Below, piece by piece: positions 9,280 to 18,243 of a stretch of 64,000 nucleotides of DNA. The number at the start of each line of letters is the position of its first letter. Positions within the stretch are counted from its first letter, which is position 1. The position numbers were made by a program, and so were the translations under genes. Below the pieces are notes generated by a model. The model had not been told where the DNA came from. It saw only the letters and a list, made by a program, of their open reading frames with translations, and ran no database searches. Source of the stretch: an uncultured Olsenella sp. (GTDB taxonomy: Bacteria; Actinomycetota; Coriobacteriia; Coriobacteriales; Atopobiaceae); NCBI GenBank assembly GCA_949287905.1, contig CASEHX010000027.1:1-64000 (forward strand), in the 5' to 3' direction.

Positions 9280-9635
9280 GCGGTTTGGGCGCCGTTGGCG
9301 GTTTGGGCGCGTGGGCGGCTGCGGTTGGTTTGGGCGTTTTGGCGTGTGCGGCCAAGGCGTGCCGGGCGTTGGCGTGTCTGGTGCATGTTTTATGTTTGTG
9401 CGGGCGTGTTTCTGGGTCGGCGGTTGGGTCCTGCGGGGCTTCTGGCCGGGGTCTGGGGCTTGCGTTGGGGAAAATGTGCCGTTCCGATTAGTCTCTGAGA
9501 CTTAACGTTTATTCCATGCCGGCTGAAAGGGCGGACCGGTGACACGCGGACGCGGGGCGCCGGGTTTTCAGGTGTCCGCATGTAGGCTGAGGGCGATTGG
9601 GACGCCGCCGCGGTGGGCGGCACAGCGGGCCCCGA
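9280..9635 (+). other. Non-coding G/T-skewed stretch
   Basis: About 350 bp follow the XRE gene. The + strand is strongly G/T-rich up to about 9500, with repeated GTTTGGGCG and GTTGGCG words. Open frames here are low-complexity, lack ribosome sites and match nothing I recognise. I see no gene. Confidence 0.5.
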
Positions 9636-9728
9636 CCCGCCCTCACGTAAAGCGGGCCGCCGAGCAGATGCCCGACGACCCGATGTTACGAAGGGACTGT
9701 CCCTTCGTAACGTTGCCTGCGGTGAGCG
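9636..9728 (+). repeat. Left copy of a direct repeat bracketing the TA patch
   Basis: The word beginning CCCGCCCTCACGTAAAGCGG and running to GCCCGACGACCCG recurs at 10827-10874 with two or three changes. Each copy is followed by a palindrome and then CCTGCGGTGAGCG. In the right copy the last word is the coding 3' end of pgi. The left copy therefore looks like a duplicated pgi end. Confidence 0.75.
9685..9711 (+). repeat. 27-bp palindrome, GGGACTGTCCC class
   Basis: A perfect palindrome has arms GTTACGAAGGGAC. An identical copy sits at 33160-33186 beside the purH stop. It could act as a bidirectional terminator or a REP-like element. Confidence 0.8.
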
Positions 9729-9731
9729 AAT

Positions 9732-9762
9732 GATTCAAAAGGGGACAGACCCCTTTTGAATC
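9732..9762 (+). repeat. 31-bp palindrome, GGGGACAGACCCC class
   Basis: The arms GATTCAAAAGGGG are inverted around ACAGA, 9 bp downstream of the antitoxin stop on the minus strand. The AAAA...TTTT arms would place a U-run after a GC stem in either direction, so it is a likely terminator of the TA operon. Confidence 0.75.
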
Positions 9763-9771
9763 CGATTTCAG

Positions 9772-10053
9772 CTACCCTGCAAATAAAATGTACGCGGCCT
9801 TCTCTATCGCTGCATCCCTCATGAACGCAGACTTTTTAACCCCGACAGCCTCAGCGGCCCGGGCGATCAATTTGGCGCTTGATTCCGGGCATTTGAAAGA
9901 GAGATTTGCGTTCGGCTCGTCGGAGAGGCGCGGGCGGCCTGCCCGTATGGTCACAAGATGTCCGCCCCATGTGCCGTCCTCCCATGCCTTCGCACGCCGC
10001 TCTATCTCATCGTCCGCCAGAACATAACCATTGGGAAGCTCATACTCTGCCAT
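9772..10053 (-). CDS. Ribbon-helix-helix type antitoxin
   Basis: This 93-residue protein has a clear GAGGAGA site before ATG 10053. The C-terminal part (AGRPRLSDEP... then LSFKCPESSAKLIARAAEAV and KSAFMRDAAIEKA) has the beta strand and two helices of CopG/MetJ-like antitoxins and would bind its own operator. The N-terminal third (LPNGYVLADDEIERRAKAWE) is the usual extension that would contact the toxin. Its start lies 2 bp after the frame end of the upstream toxin gene, so the pair forms one toxin-first bicistron. The toxin is interrupted by a stop codon, which may leave this antitoxin as a free repressor or as protection against an incoming homologue. Confidence 0.8.
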   Translation of the reverse strand: MAEYELPNGYVLADDEIERRAKAWEDGTWGGHLVTIRAGRPRLSDEPNANLSFKCPESSAKLIARAAEAVGVKKSAFMRDAAIEKAAYILFAG

Positions 10054-10055
10054 GT

Positions 10056-10331
10056 CTATCGTCTCCTCTCGTTTCTCCCAATCTCTTTCTTGACGCTTTT
10101 CGAAACCGGCGTGTTCGCATGGTAGATGAGTCAGCCGTCACGCATCATCGTCCCCACCATCTCGATTTCACGACCCCTTGCATCCCTCCCTATCCAGAGA
10201 TACTCGGGGAAGTTCGGGCTCTCAGGCCGCAACGCCTCGTAATACGAATGCCGCCATGCATATATCACGTCCCCTTCAGATAGCTGCGGATGTCCATCTA
10301 TGACGCGACGGTGCACTATCACTTCATTCAT
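10056..10331 (-). pseudogene. Toxin partner of the RHH antitoxin, broken by one nonsense codon
   Basis: The frame starting at ATG 10331 encodes 66 residues (IVHRRVIDGHPQLSEGDVIYAW ... IGRDARGREIEMVG) and stops at TGA 10131-10133. The same frame continues after the stop as LIYHANTPVSKS and about 12 more residues, ending at TAG 10056-10058, just 2 bp before the antitoxin ATG. Small toxins of this kind normally read a tryptophan followed by xIYHAxTPxxK at this point, so the TGA most simply replaces a TGG. The gene would be 91 residues if intact. A sequencing error, a phase-off variant or true decay cannot be told apart here. The family is recognised from its pattern and its antitoxin neighbour, not by alignment. 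Confidence 0.7.
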
Positions 10332-10368
10332 CTGGGACCCTCAATCGATACATACCCTTTTTTTACTA

Positions 10369-10615
10369 CTATATTCTACTACTAAATCTAGTGTTTGCTA
10401 GCATCGCTACCGCTCCGCGGCAATAACGTGCAATGACATCAAGACCTTCGGGGCTTACCGGGACGCCCTCAACATCCGCTTCACCGTCCAAGCGTTATCT
10501 CTCCGTCGAGCAAGACATCGTAGGAGGCCCCGCGAAGTTGCCCTTCTTTGAACGGAGCAATCAGTGGCGCGCTTCCGTCCTGAATCTCAAGGATGTCTTT
10601 ATCGGAAAGAATCAC
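10369..10615 (-). pseudogene. Remnant of a dCTP deaminase / dUTPase-like gene
   Basis: A GTG at 10615, preceded by GGAGAAGG, opens a frame reading VILSDKDILEI...LIAPF...LRGASYDVLLDGEI and stopping at 10481. The start MILSDxDI, a central PF and ASYDV match the N-terminus of the dCTP deaminase/trimeric dUTPase family. After a frameshift near 10490, another frame continues with DVEGVPVSPEGLDVI and ends at 10369. This resembles the family's next strand but lacks the catalytic region. The remnant is therefore truncated and frameshifted. A further unrecognised frame ends at 10622, directly before its start. It lies inside the patch bracketed by direct repeats. Confidence 0.45.
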
Positions 10616-10826
10616 TTGAAATCACCTTCTCCGTTGCGCCCGGTCGATTCTATTGACGGTAACGCGACTGGCCCGCATGGACTCAAAATGTTCGTAGCCG
10701 TTCAAGCTTGCACGCCAAGCGGTAAAGCTACGCCTTGTGCGGCGCCTTGTGCGGTGTCTTGCCCCCGGTATTAAACGTGGGTTGAGCTTGCGCCGACGAG
10801 CGCTTCCGGCTGATGCCGTCCCCCGG
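10616..10826 (-). other. Short unassigned stretch in the accessory patch
   Basis: On the minus strand an open frame ends ...SLNGYEHFESMRASRVTVNRIDRA at 10622, immediately before the deaminase-like GTG. It may be the tail of another eroded gene. Nothing else is recognisable. Confidence 0.25.
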
Positions 10827-10905
10827 CCCGCCCTCACGTAAAGCGGACCGCCGAGCAGATGCCCGACGGCCCGAATGATTCAAAAGGGGACTGTCCCCTT
10901 TTGAA

Positions 10906-10923
<18 letters not shown>
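10827..10923 (+). repeat. Right copy of the direct repeat at the pgi 3' end
   Basis: This copy matches 9636-9728 in the same orientation. It ends inside the pgi coding sequence, so the repeat pair encloses about 1.1 kb of accessory DNA next to the 3' end of pgi, as expected of site-specific insertion or duplication. Confidence 0.7.
10877..10907 (+). repeat. 31-bp palindrome overlapping the pgi stop
   Basis: GATTCAAAAGGGG arms are inverted around ACTGT. The pgi TGA (10906-10908) lies partly inside it. The AAAA/TTTT flanks make it a plausible bidirectional terminator. Confidence 0.8.
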
Positions 10924-12600
<1,677 letters not shown>

Positions 12601-12836
12601 GGGCGGCTCCTTCCGAGGATGCGGCAGATGCGTTAAGCATAGCGCTGATTGGTGGCCGCGGGCCCCGTTTGCGGGCCAACTTGCCGCACAGGATTAATAT
12701 GGCTCGCCGAGCGGCGAGGTGAGGCCGCGGGAGGGGCGGGGACGCGCTTCCGGCACGACGCGGGGGGGCGGGGCGCGCTTCCGGCACGACGCGGCAAGCC
12801 GCCGCCGCGGCAAGCCACTTGCGGCGTGGCGGGCCC
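12601..12836 (-). repeat. GC-rich spacer with a short tandem repeat and a duplicated gene end
   Basis: The word GCGCTTCCGGCACGACGCGG occurs at 12744-12763 and 12775-12794. The sequence GGCTCGCCGAGCGGCG at the 3' end of the next gene also occurs near 12706, a partial duplication of that gene's end. No gene is seen. Confidence 0.6.
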
Positions 12837-13391
12837 CTAGTAGGGCTCGCCGAGCGGCGGGATCTGCTTGAGGCGTGCCCACATGACCTGCTTCTCGCGC
12901 GGGTCCGCGAGCGCCGCGGCAAAGCCGCCGAGGTTGAGCACGCGCATGCCGCAGATGCGCGCGACCGTGCCCGGGGCGAGCATAGCCTCCTCCAGGGACT
13001 CCACGGCAAAGAGGTCGTCCGCGTACGCCTCGCGCGCGAGCGCGGCAGCCGCCTCGTCGCAGCAGATGAGCGTGGCGGGATCGAGCGCGCAGATCGCCTC
13101 GCGGAAGAGGTCGGCGTCGAGCGGGGAGCCGGCCGCGTCCACGGCAAGCAGCCACTCCCAGTCCTCGGGGGCGTAGCCCAGCCGCTCGAGGGACGCCCTG
13201 AGCGCCTTGCCGTCGGCGCCGGAGAACGCGGGGGCGCCGTCCTTCTCGGCGTCCGAGAGATCGCCCTTGACGAGAAGAACCGCCGAGAAGGCGTTGCCTC
13301 CCATGAGCGCGCCGCGCGCCACCAGGGAGTCTATCTCTGCCGTGGCCTTGTCCACGCACGCGCGCCGCCGCGCGTCCCGCTCGCTCGCCAT
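12837..13391 (-). CDS. Conserved-looking protein of unknown function, possibly UDG-fold
   Basis: This protein has 184 residues and an AGGGAGG site before ATG 13391. It is acidic and alanine-rich with no signal or membrane segment. The middle contains DPATLICCDEAAAALAREAY and the end contains ICGMRVLNLGGFAAALADP followed by LKQIPPLGEPY. The alternation of buried strands with a late (L)GGF turn is reminiscent of uracil-DNA-glycosylase-like proteins, but no catalytic signature is convincing, so no function is assigned. It is transcribed divergently from thioredoxin, separated by three tandem palindromic repeats. Confidence 0.55.
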   Translation of the reverse strand: MASERDARRRACVDKATAEIDSLVARGALMGGNAFSAVLLVKGDLSDAEKDGAPAFSGADGKALRASLERLGYAPEDWEWLLAVDAAGSPLDADLFREAICALDPATLICCDEAAAALAREAYADDLFAVESLEEAMLAPGTVARICGMRVLNLGGFAAALADPREKQVMWARLKQIPPLGEPY

Positions 13392-13412
13392 CTGCGCAAC
13401 CTCCCTAAAAAC

Positions 13413-13518
13413 GTGACAGTCGGCTACGACCTCTTTGTCACCTTTGTCGCAAAACGTGACACTCGGCTACGACCCCTTTGTCACAAAACGTGACAGTGGG
13501 CTACGACCCCTTTGTCAC
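13413..13518 (+). repeat. Three tandem copies of a GTGACA...TTTGTCAC palindromic unit
   Basis: Units start at 13413, 13456 and 13490. Each reads GTGACAgtcGGCTACGAC, then CCCTTTGTCAC (first copy slightly different). The 8-bp ends are complementary and match the arms of the palindrome at 35541. They lie upstream of trxA and could be regulatory or REP-like. Confidence 0.75.
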
Positions 13519-13607
13519 AAACGTCGCGGCGACATTCTGGGTATAAGCCCCAAAAGGTACCCGTCGCGTTTAGTGCCCGTCACGTACAGTCTATCAGGGA
13601 GGCTCTC

Positions 13608-13925
13608 ATGGCAAAGCCGATCACCAGCGCAGACTTTGACAGCATCATCGCCAGCTCCGACAAGCCCGTTCTCGTTGACTTCTGGGCGTCGTGGTGCGGC
13701 CCGTGCCGCGCGCTCGGCCCCGTCGTCGAGCAGATCGGCGAGGAGATGGCCGACCGCCTGGCCGTCTACAAGTGCAACGTGGACGAGGAGGAGGCGCTCG
13801 CCACGCGCTTCCGCATCATGTCCATCCCCACGCTCATCCTCTTCAAGGGCGGCCAGCCCGTCCACACCATGATCGGCAACATGCCCAAGCCCTCGCTCGT
13901 GGCAGAGATCGAGGCGCACCTCTAG
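13608..13925 (+). CDS. trxA: Thioredoxin
   Basis: This general dithiol-disulfide reductant has 105 residues. It has the classical fold order and the active site WASWCGPC with Cys30 and Cys33, and the cis-proline loop SIPTLILFKGG. ATG 13608 is used rather than the longer open frame because AGGGAGG precedes it by 5 bp and the protein then has the standard length. It lies 2 bp upstream of the PAP2 phosphatase and probably shares its transcript. No thioredoxin reductase is in the window. Confidence 0.96.
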   Translation: MAKPITSADFDSIIASSDKPVLVDFWASWCGPCRALGPVVEQIGEEMADRLAVYKCNVDEEEALATRFRIMSIPTLILFKGGQPVHTMIGNMPKPSLVAEIEAHL

Positions 13926-13927
13926 GC

Positions 13928-14908
13928 ATGAGCCGGCGCACAGACCTTGCCCGGGGCGCCCGCGAAGTTGGGAGCGGCGCCCTGGGCCTTCTCAGGAACA
14001 ACGTTCGCGTGGTGGCGACCCTTGCCGCCGCGCTCGTTTTTGTCTGGCTGCTCGGCGAGGTTGCCGGCGGAGAGATTCTGCGGCTGGACACCCTTGCCTA
14101 CGAGGTCATCGTTGAGGGCCTGCGCTCGGACACGCTCACGCCGTTCATGGAGGCGTTCACCTCGCTCGCCTCGATCGTGGTTCTCGCCGTGCTGGCTGCC
14201 GTCATCGCGGCGCTTGCCCCGGGCAAGGCGCCGGGCTGGTGCGTCTCGGTCAACCTGGTCTGCGTGGTTCTTCTCAACACCGCGCTCAAGTACCTCGTGC
14301 AGCGACCGCGACCGGACGGGTTCCGCCTCATCTCCGAGAGCGGCTACAGCTTTCCTTCCGGCCACTCCATGGTGGCGATGGCCTTCTTTGGCCTGCTCAT
14401 CTGGATGGTCTGGCGCTACCACCGCCATGACGTCATGCGCGCGGTGTGGTGCGTCGTGTTTGGCCTCGTGATCGTGATGGTGGGCGTGAGCCGCATCTAC
14501 CTGGGCGTCCACTACGCCTCGGACGTGCTTGCGGGCTTTTGCGTGAGCCTCATCTGGCTGGTCTTCTACACGCGCGTGGTGGCGCCGGCGTTTGTGGCCG
14601 TGGACGCGCCGCACACGGGCGCGGGCGCGGACAGCACAGACGCGGGCGCGGGTGCGTGCAACGCGGGCGGCACCGGCGCGAGCAGCACGGACGCGAGCGC
14701 GGGCAGCACGGGCGCGGGAACGGTCAGCACTGACGCGGGCCCGAACAGCACGGACGCGGGAACGGACAACACGGACGCGAGCCCGAACAGCACGGACGCG
14801 GACGTCGCCGTGGACGCGCCGCACGTGAGCGCGGACAACGTGAGCAGCACATGCAGCACTGGCACGGGCAACGCGCGCAGCACGGGCACGCGCACGGCCG
14901 CAAAATAA
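13928..14908 (+). CDS. PAP2-family membrane phosphatase with a repetitive tail
   Basis: This integral membrane lipid-phosphate phosphatase has 326 residues. The three PAP2 motifs are complete: KYLVQRPRP, SFPSGHS and SRIYLGVHYASD, spread among about six hydrophobic segments. Likely substrates include undecaprenyl pyrophosphate or phosphatidic acid, unresolved here. After about residue 220 the protein changes into a low-complexity tail of roughly 100 residues, rich in Thr, Asp, Ala, Gly and Ser, with repeated STDAG/NSTDA units. Such a tail is unusual in this family and probably extends outside or inside the membrane as a flexible linker. The stop overlaps the left arm of an inverted-repeat element at 14904. 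Confidence 0.9.
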   Translation: MSRRTDLARGAREVGSGALGLLRNNVRVVATLAAALVFVWLLGEVAGGEILRLDTLAYEVIVEGLRSDTLTPFMEAFTSLASIVVLAVLAAVIAALAPGKAPGWCVSVNLVCVVLLNTALKYLVQRPRPDGFRLISESGYSFPSGHSMVAMAFFGLLIWMVWRYHRHDVMRAVWCVVFGLVIVMVGVSRIYLGVHYASDVLAGFCVSLIWLVFYTRVVAPAFVAVDAPHTGAGADSTDAGAGACNAGGTGASSTDASAGSTGAGTVSTDAGPNSTDAGTDNTDASPNSTDADVAVDAPHVSADNVSSTCSTGTGNARSTGTRTAAK

Positions 14909-14980
14909 CACGCAGAATCGGACTTATTCTAAAAACCTTCCTGCGCATATATGTTGTTGAAGGTAATTCTGCGTGTTATT
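14904..14980 (+). repeat. Small inverted-repeat element A
   Basis: The 15-bp perfect arms AATAACACGCAGAAT (14904-14918 and 14966-14980) enclose an AT-rich core with CTGCGCATATATG at 14941. It belongs with elements at 15224, 22717, 40120, 59499, 60807 and 50233. Confidence 0.75.
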
Positions 14981-15006
14981 CCAAGATCGGGGCGAGAAAA
15001 ACGATC

Positions 15007-15150
15007 ACGTGCCGGGACGCGGCTGCGGGCTGGGTCGATCACGTGTCGGGACGCGGCTGCGGGCCGGGTCGGTCGCGCGCCGGGACGCGGCTGCAGGCGG
15101 GTTACTTGCGTGTCGGGACGCGATTGCGGGCAGGGTCGATCGTGAGCGGC
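15007..15150 (+). repeat. 34-bp tandem repeat, about four units
   Basis: The word CGGGACGCGGCTGC(G/A)GG recurs at about 15013, 15047, 15081 and 15114, a spacing of 33-34 bp, with intervening GGTCGATCACGTG-like sequence. It is non-coding. Confidence 0.8.
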
Positions 15151-15223
15151 GTGTGGTCGCAACCCCACGTGCTTCTCGGGGTGAAATACCGCATACCCCC
15201 GAGCCGCGGCGCTTCTCGAGGTC

Positions 15224-15302
15224 AAATAACACGCAGAATCGTCAATGCGTGTTATTTTTACCTGCGGATATAGATAGTTGTGCTTGATTCTGCGTGTTAT
15301 TT
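15224..15302 (+). repeat. Small inverted-repeat element B
   Basis: The 17-bp perfect arms AAATAACACGCAGAATC (15224-15240 and 15286-15302) have a core containing CCTGCGGATATAG. The arms are the same as in element A. An internal TGCGTGTTATTTTT repeats part of the arm. Confidence 0.8.
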
Positions 15303-15332
15303 GGGCGGGGTAACGAACCGAGAAGGGCGCGC

Positions 15333-15540
15333 GAGAAGAACGTTGGAACCGCGCGTGAAGGGCGACAGCGCACGCCGAGAAGAACGTCGGAACCGCGCGA
15401 GAAGAACGTCGGAACCGCGCGTGAAGGGCGGCCGCGCACGCCGAGAAGCGCACCGGAACCGCGCGTGAAGGGCGGCCGCGCACGCCGAGAAGCGCACCGG
15501 AACCGCGCGAGAAGCGCACGCCGATAAGAGCGTGCATCCG
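15333..15540 (+). repeat. 22/44-bp periodic array built on GAGAAGAAC
   Basis: GAGAAG units start at 15333, 15377, 15399, 15443, 15487, 15509 and about 15531, always 22 or 44 bp apart. They alternate with GTGAAGGGCGGCCGCGC blocks. The first three carry the exact 9-mer GAGAAGAAC; later ones drift to GAGAAGCGC. It fills most of the 740-bp gap between the PAP2 and phosphodiesterase genes. No gene is seen. Confidence 0.8.
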
Positions 15541-15647
15541 CAAGGGCCGTCGCATGCCACAAGGGACCCGGAACCGCGGACCGAGAAGCGGCGCGAGCGA
15601 GAAGAACGCGCGCCCCAGCAACGCGCCGCGAGAAGACCGCGCGCCCG

Positions 15648-16109
15648 CTACCCCAGCGTGATGATCTTCGCGTCCACCACGTGCCCGTCCTCCACGAGCA
15701 CGCGACCCATGCTCGGGCGCGACCGCCGTGGGTAGGTGGGGCTGCCGGGGTTAATCACGAGCACGCCGGTCCACTCGTCGCGCTCCAGCAGCGGCGTGTG
15801 CGTGTGGCCAAACACCGCCACGTCGCACATCTGCAGGTTGAGGCGCCGCCGATAGTGCGTGGCCTGCCACCTGAGCCCGCCGCCGAGAAACACGATGCGG
15901 TCCTTAACCATGGGGCCGTAGTCGTAGGACCAGTCGTTGTTGCCCAGGCAGAGCTTGACCGGCGCGATGTCGCAGAGCGTGTGGTAGTCGGACACGGAGC
16001 AGATGTCACCCGCGTGCACAATCATGTCCGCACCCTTGAGCTCCTCGAGGAGCTCGGGCGACAAATGCCCATGCGTATCCGAGATGATGTCGAAGCGCTT
16101 TACCGTCAA
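15648..16109 (-). CDS. YfcE/MJ0936-type metallophosphodiesterase
   Basis: This small calcineurin-like phosphodiesterase has 153 residues. The metal ligands are visible in order: DTHGH near residue 10, HAGDI, LGNND and GHTHTP near the C-terminal third. The start is probably TTG 16109, preceded by AGGGA, 9 bp after the stop of the LytTR regulator, so the gene is the distal member of that transcript. Family members cleave model phosphodiesters or short nucleic acids. The natural substrate is unknown and no partner nearby suggests one. Confidence 0.9.
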   Translation of the reverse strand: MTVKRFDIISDTHGHLSPELLEELKGADMIVHAGDICSVSDYHTLCDIAPVKLCLGNNDWSYDYGPMVKDRIVFLGGGLRWQATHYRRRLNLQMCDVAVFGHTHTPLLERDEWTGVLVINPGSPTYPRRSRPSMGRVLVEDGHVVDAKIITLG

Positions 16110-16118
16110 CGCACGTCC

Positions 16119-16835
16119 CTAGAGCCCGAGCGCGCGCTTGAGCGCGACCACGCGGCGGCGCGAGACGGAGATCTTCTTGCCCTCGATGCCGTTGACGCCC
16201 AGCTGCAGGATACCGGAGGAGATGACCTCCACGTCCTCCACGTACTCGAGGTTCACGATATAGCCGCGGTGCACGCGGAAGAACCCGTGCGGAGCCAGCT
16301 TCTGCTCGAGCTTGGCGAGGGAGATCGTGGAGAGGAAGCGGTCGTCCGCCGTGTAGATGCAGGAGTAGTCGTCCTTGGCCTCGATGTAGCGGATCTGGTC
16401 GATGGGCACCAGCACCTTGCGGCCGCTCTTGACCACGGGGATGCGCTCCACGGAGGAGTGGCTCTGGGCCTGCGGCTTGGAGCGGGCCTGCACCTTGTCC
16501 AGGGCCTGGTTCAGACGCTCGGGGTCGACGGGCTTCATCAGGTAGTCGATGGCGTCCACCTCAAAGGCCTCGAGCGCGTACTCGCTGTAGGCGGTCACAA
16601 AGACGATGGCGGGCGGGTTCTTGAGCTTGTGAAGGGCCTCGGCGAGCTGCATGCCCGAGGTCTTGGGCATCTGGATGTCGAGGAACATGACGTCGGCCTT
16701 GGCCTCCATCAGCTTCTCGACGGCCTCACGGGCACTCGACGCCTCCGTGACCGAGTCGACCCTACCGGTCTCCTCGAGGAGGTAGCGCAGCTCGGAGCGT
16801 GCCGGCGCCTCGTCGTCAACAATCATCGCGCGCAT
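16119..16835 (-). CDS. LytTR-family response regulator
   Basis: This 238-residue response regulator has an N-terminal receiver with the acidic pocket VDDE, phospho-acceptor Asp53 (FLDIQMP), the switch Thr in FVTAYS and the lysine in LMKPVD. From about residue 135 it has a LytTR DNA-binding domain (IRYIEAKDDYSCIYT ... FFRVHRGYIVNLEYV). It is the output partner of the adjacent LytS-like kinase (52-bp gap). LytTR proteins usually bind paired direct repeats and often control cell-surface, virulence or bacteriocin genes. Targets are not evident, though the glycosyltransferase in the same transcript hints at an envelope role. Confidence 0.95.
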   Translation of the reverse strand: MRAMIVDDEAPARSELRYLLEETGRVDSVTEASSAREAVEKLMEAKADVMFLDIQMPKTSGMQLAEALHKLKNPPAIVFVTAYSEYALEAFEVDAIDYLMKPVDPERLNQALDKVQARSKPQAQSHSSVERIPVVKSGRKVLVPIDQIRYIEAKDDYSCIYTADDRFLSTISLAKLEQKLAPHGFFRVHRGYIVNLEYVEDVEVISSGILQLGVNGIEGKKISVSRRRVVALKRALGL

Positions 16836-16887
16836 GTACAGTTCCCTTCGTGTCCGCTCAACGGCCGCATGGCAGCCGGACTATATC

Positions 16888-18243
16888 TTACTCGCCCTTG
16901 CGGCCAAGCTCCACCGCTCTTCTGCGCGCCCCCTCGAGCCTGAGGGTGACGCAGGTGCCCTCCCCCGGCTTGGACACGATCTCCACGCCAGAGCCCACGC
17001 CGTAGAAGCGCTCGATGCGCTCGGCAACGTTTCTCAGCGCCATGCCGGTTCCCTGCCCGGAGCCCGAGGGATGCGCCTCAACCGTCGCCGCAAGCAGCCG
17101 GTCCGCCACGGACTTGTCCATGCCAAGGCCGTCGTCGGCAACGGCTATAAGAATATCATCTCCGTCGGTGACCACCTGCACGTCAATGTGAAGGGGGCCC
17201 TCGTCTCGCATGGCGTGCCTCACGGCGTTCTCAACGATAGGCTGAACCAGGAACGACGGGACGGGAAGCTCCTCGCAGCCCTCCTCGACGTGCTCGGTCT
17301 CCACGATGCGGCTCTCACCGAAGCGGGCCTTCTCGATCTTGAGGTAGCGGCGCGTCTGCTCCAGCTCCTGGGACAGCGAGATGAGCGTCTTCTCGGAGCT
17401 CTCCAGCGTCCGGCGGTAGAACATCGAGAACTCGCGGAGCAGGTCGCGCGCCTTGGTGGGGTTTGTCCGCGTGAACGACGCGATGGTGTTGAGCGTGTTG
17501 AAGAGGAAGTGCGGGTTGATCTGCGCCTGCAGCGCCTTGACCTCGGCGCGCGCCGTGAGCTCGGCCTGGCGGTCGAGCTCGTAGGACGAGAGCTGCGTGG
17601 AGAGCAGCGTGCCCAGCCCCTCCGCGATGGCGAGCTGCGTGCGGTCTATCTCCACGTCGCGGCGATAGTAGAGCTTCACCGTTCCCACGGCATGGTCCTG
17701 CACGAGCAGCGGCACGATGATGCCAAACGCGTGGCCCTGGCGGCGGTTGCCTATCGAGAAGCGCCTCACGTCCTGACTCTCCTGGTCCACGGAGACAAAC
17801 GTCTCCATGCGCTTGCTCTCGAGGACCTCGAGGGTGGGCTTGGCGTTCTTGCTCCCCGGGACGAAGGGGGTGTCGATGGTCCCCTCGTAGGCGAGCACCG
17901 TCTCCGTGTCCGTGATGGCAATGCCGGCGGCGCTCGTCTCGGGGAGCAGCATCGCGCAGATGGCGCGCGCGTTCTCCGCGGTGAGGCCGCCGTGGAGGTG
18001 CCCCAGGGTCGCCGTCGCCACGCGCAGGGTGCGCTCGGTCGCCTCGGAGCGCGTGTCCTCGGGCGCGATGCTGACGGCGCCGCTCAGAATGATGACGGTG
18101 GCAAGGGCGCACCCCACGAGCATGGCCACGACGACGGACGGGTCGTCCACCGCCTGGGCGAGGATCGCCGCCAGCGCCACGGCGCAGACGATGAGGATCC
18201 CGGTGACCACCCAGCCCGCATGACGGATGTTGAGCAACTTCAC
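16888..18243 (-). CDS. LytS/YesM-like sensor histidine kinase
   Basis: This 451-residue kinase has two short membrane helices (about 11-31 and 38-58), a GAF-like region (about 75-215) and a His_kinase domain with His245 in QINPHFLFNTLN. An HATPase has the N-box VQPIVENAVRHA and the G-box ADDGLGMD ... GTGMALRNV. The true start is GTG 18243, which overlaps the preceding stop as GTGA and has GGGAGGACC upstream; the longer open frame is an artefact. It would autophosphorylate in response to a cytosolic or membrane signal and pass phosphate to the LytTR regulator that follows. Confidence 0.94.
   Translation of the reverse strand: MKLLNIRHAGWVVTGILIVCAVALAAILAQAVDDPSVVVAMLVGCALATVIILSGAVSIAPEDTRSEATERTLRVATATLGHLHGGLTAENARAICAMLLPETSAAGIAITDTETVLAYEGTIDTPFVPGSKNAKPTLEVLESKRMETFVSVDQESQDVRRFSIGNRRQGHAFGIIVPLLVQDHAVGTVKLYYRRDVEIDRTQLAIAEGLGTLLSTQLSSYELDRQAELTARAEVKALQAQINPHFLFNTLNTIASFTRTNPTKARDLLREFSMFYRRTLESSEKTLISLSQELEQTRRYLKIEKARFGESRIVETEHVEEGCEELPVPSFLVQPIVENAVRHAMRDEGPLHIDVQVVTDGDDILIAVADDGLGMDKSVADRLLAATVEAHPSGSGQGTGMALRNVAERIERFYGVGSGVEIVSKPGEGTCVTLRLEGARRRAVELGRKGE

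Noticed and set aside
9285..9505. Small overlapping open frames after the XRE gene
   Set aside because: They lie in G/T-skewed low-complexity DNA with no ribosome sites, no conserved motif, and several frames open at once.
10131..10133. TGA recoded as tryptophan or selenocysteine in the toxin gene
   Set aside because: Many genes in the window use TGA as a normal stop (for example pgi and the GNAT gene), and no selenocysteine-like structure follows. A nonsense mutation is simpler.
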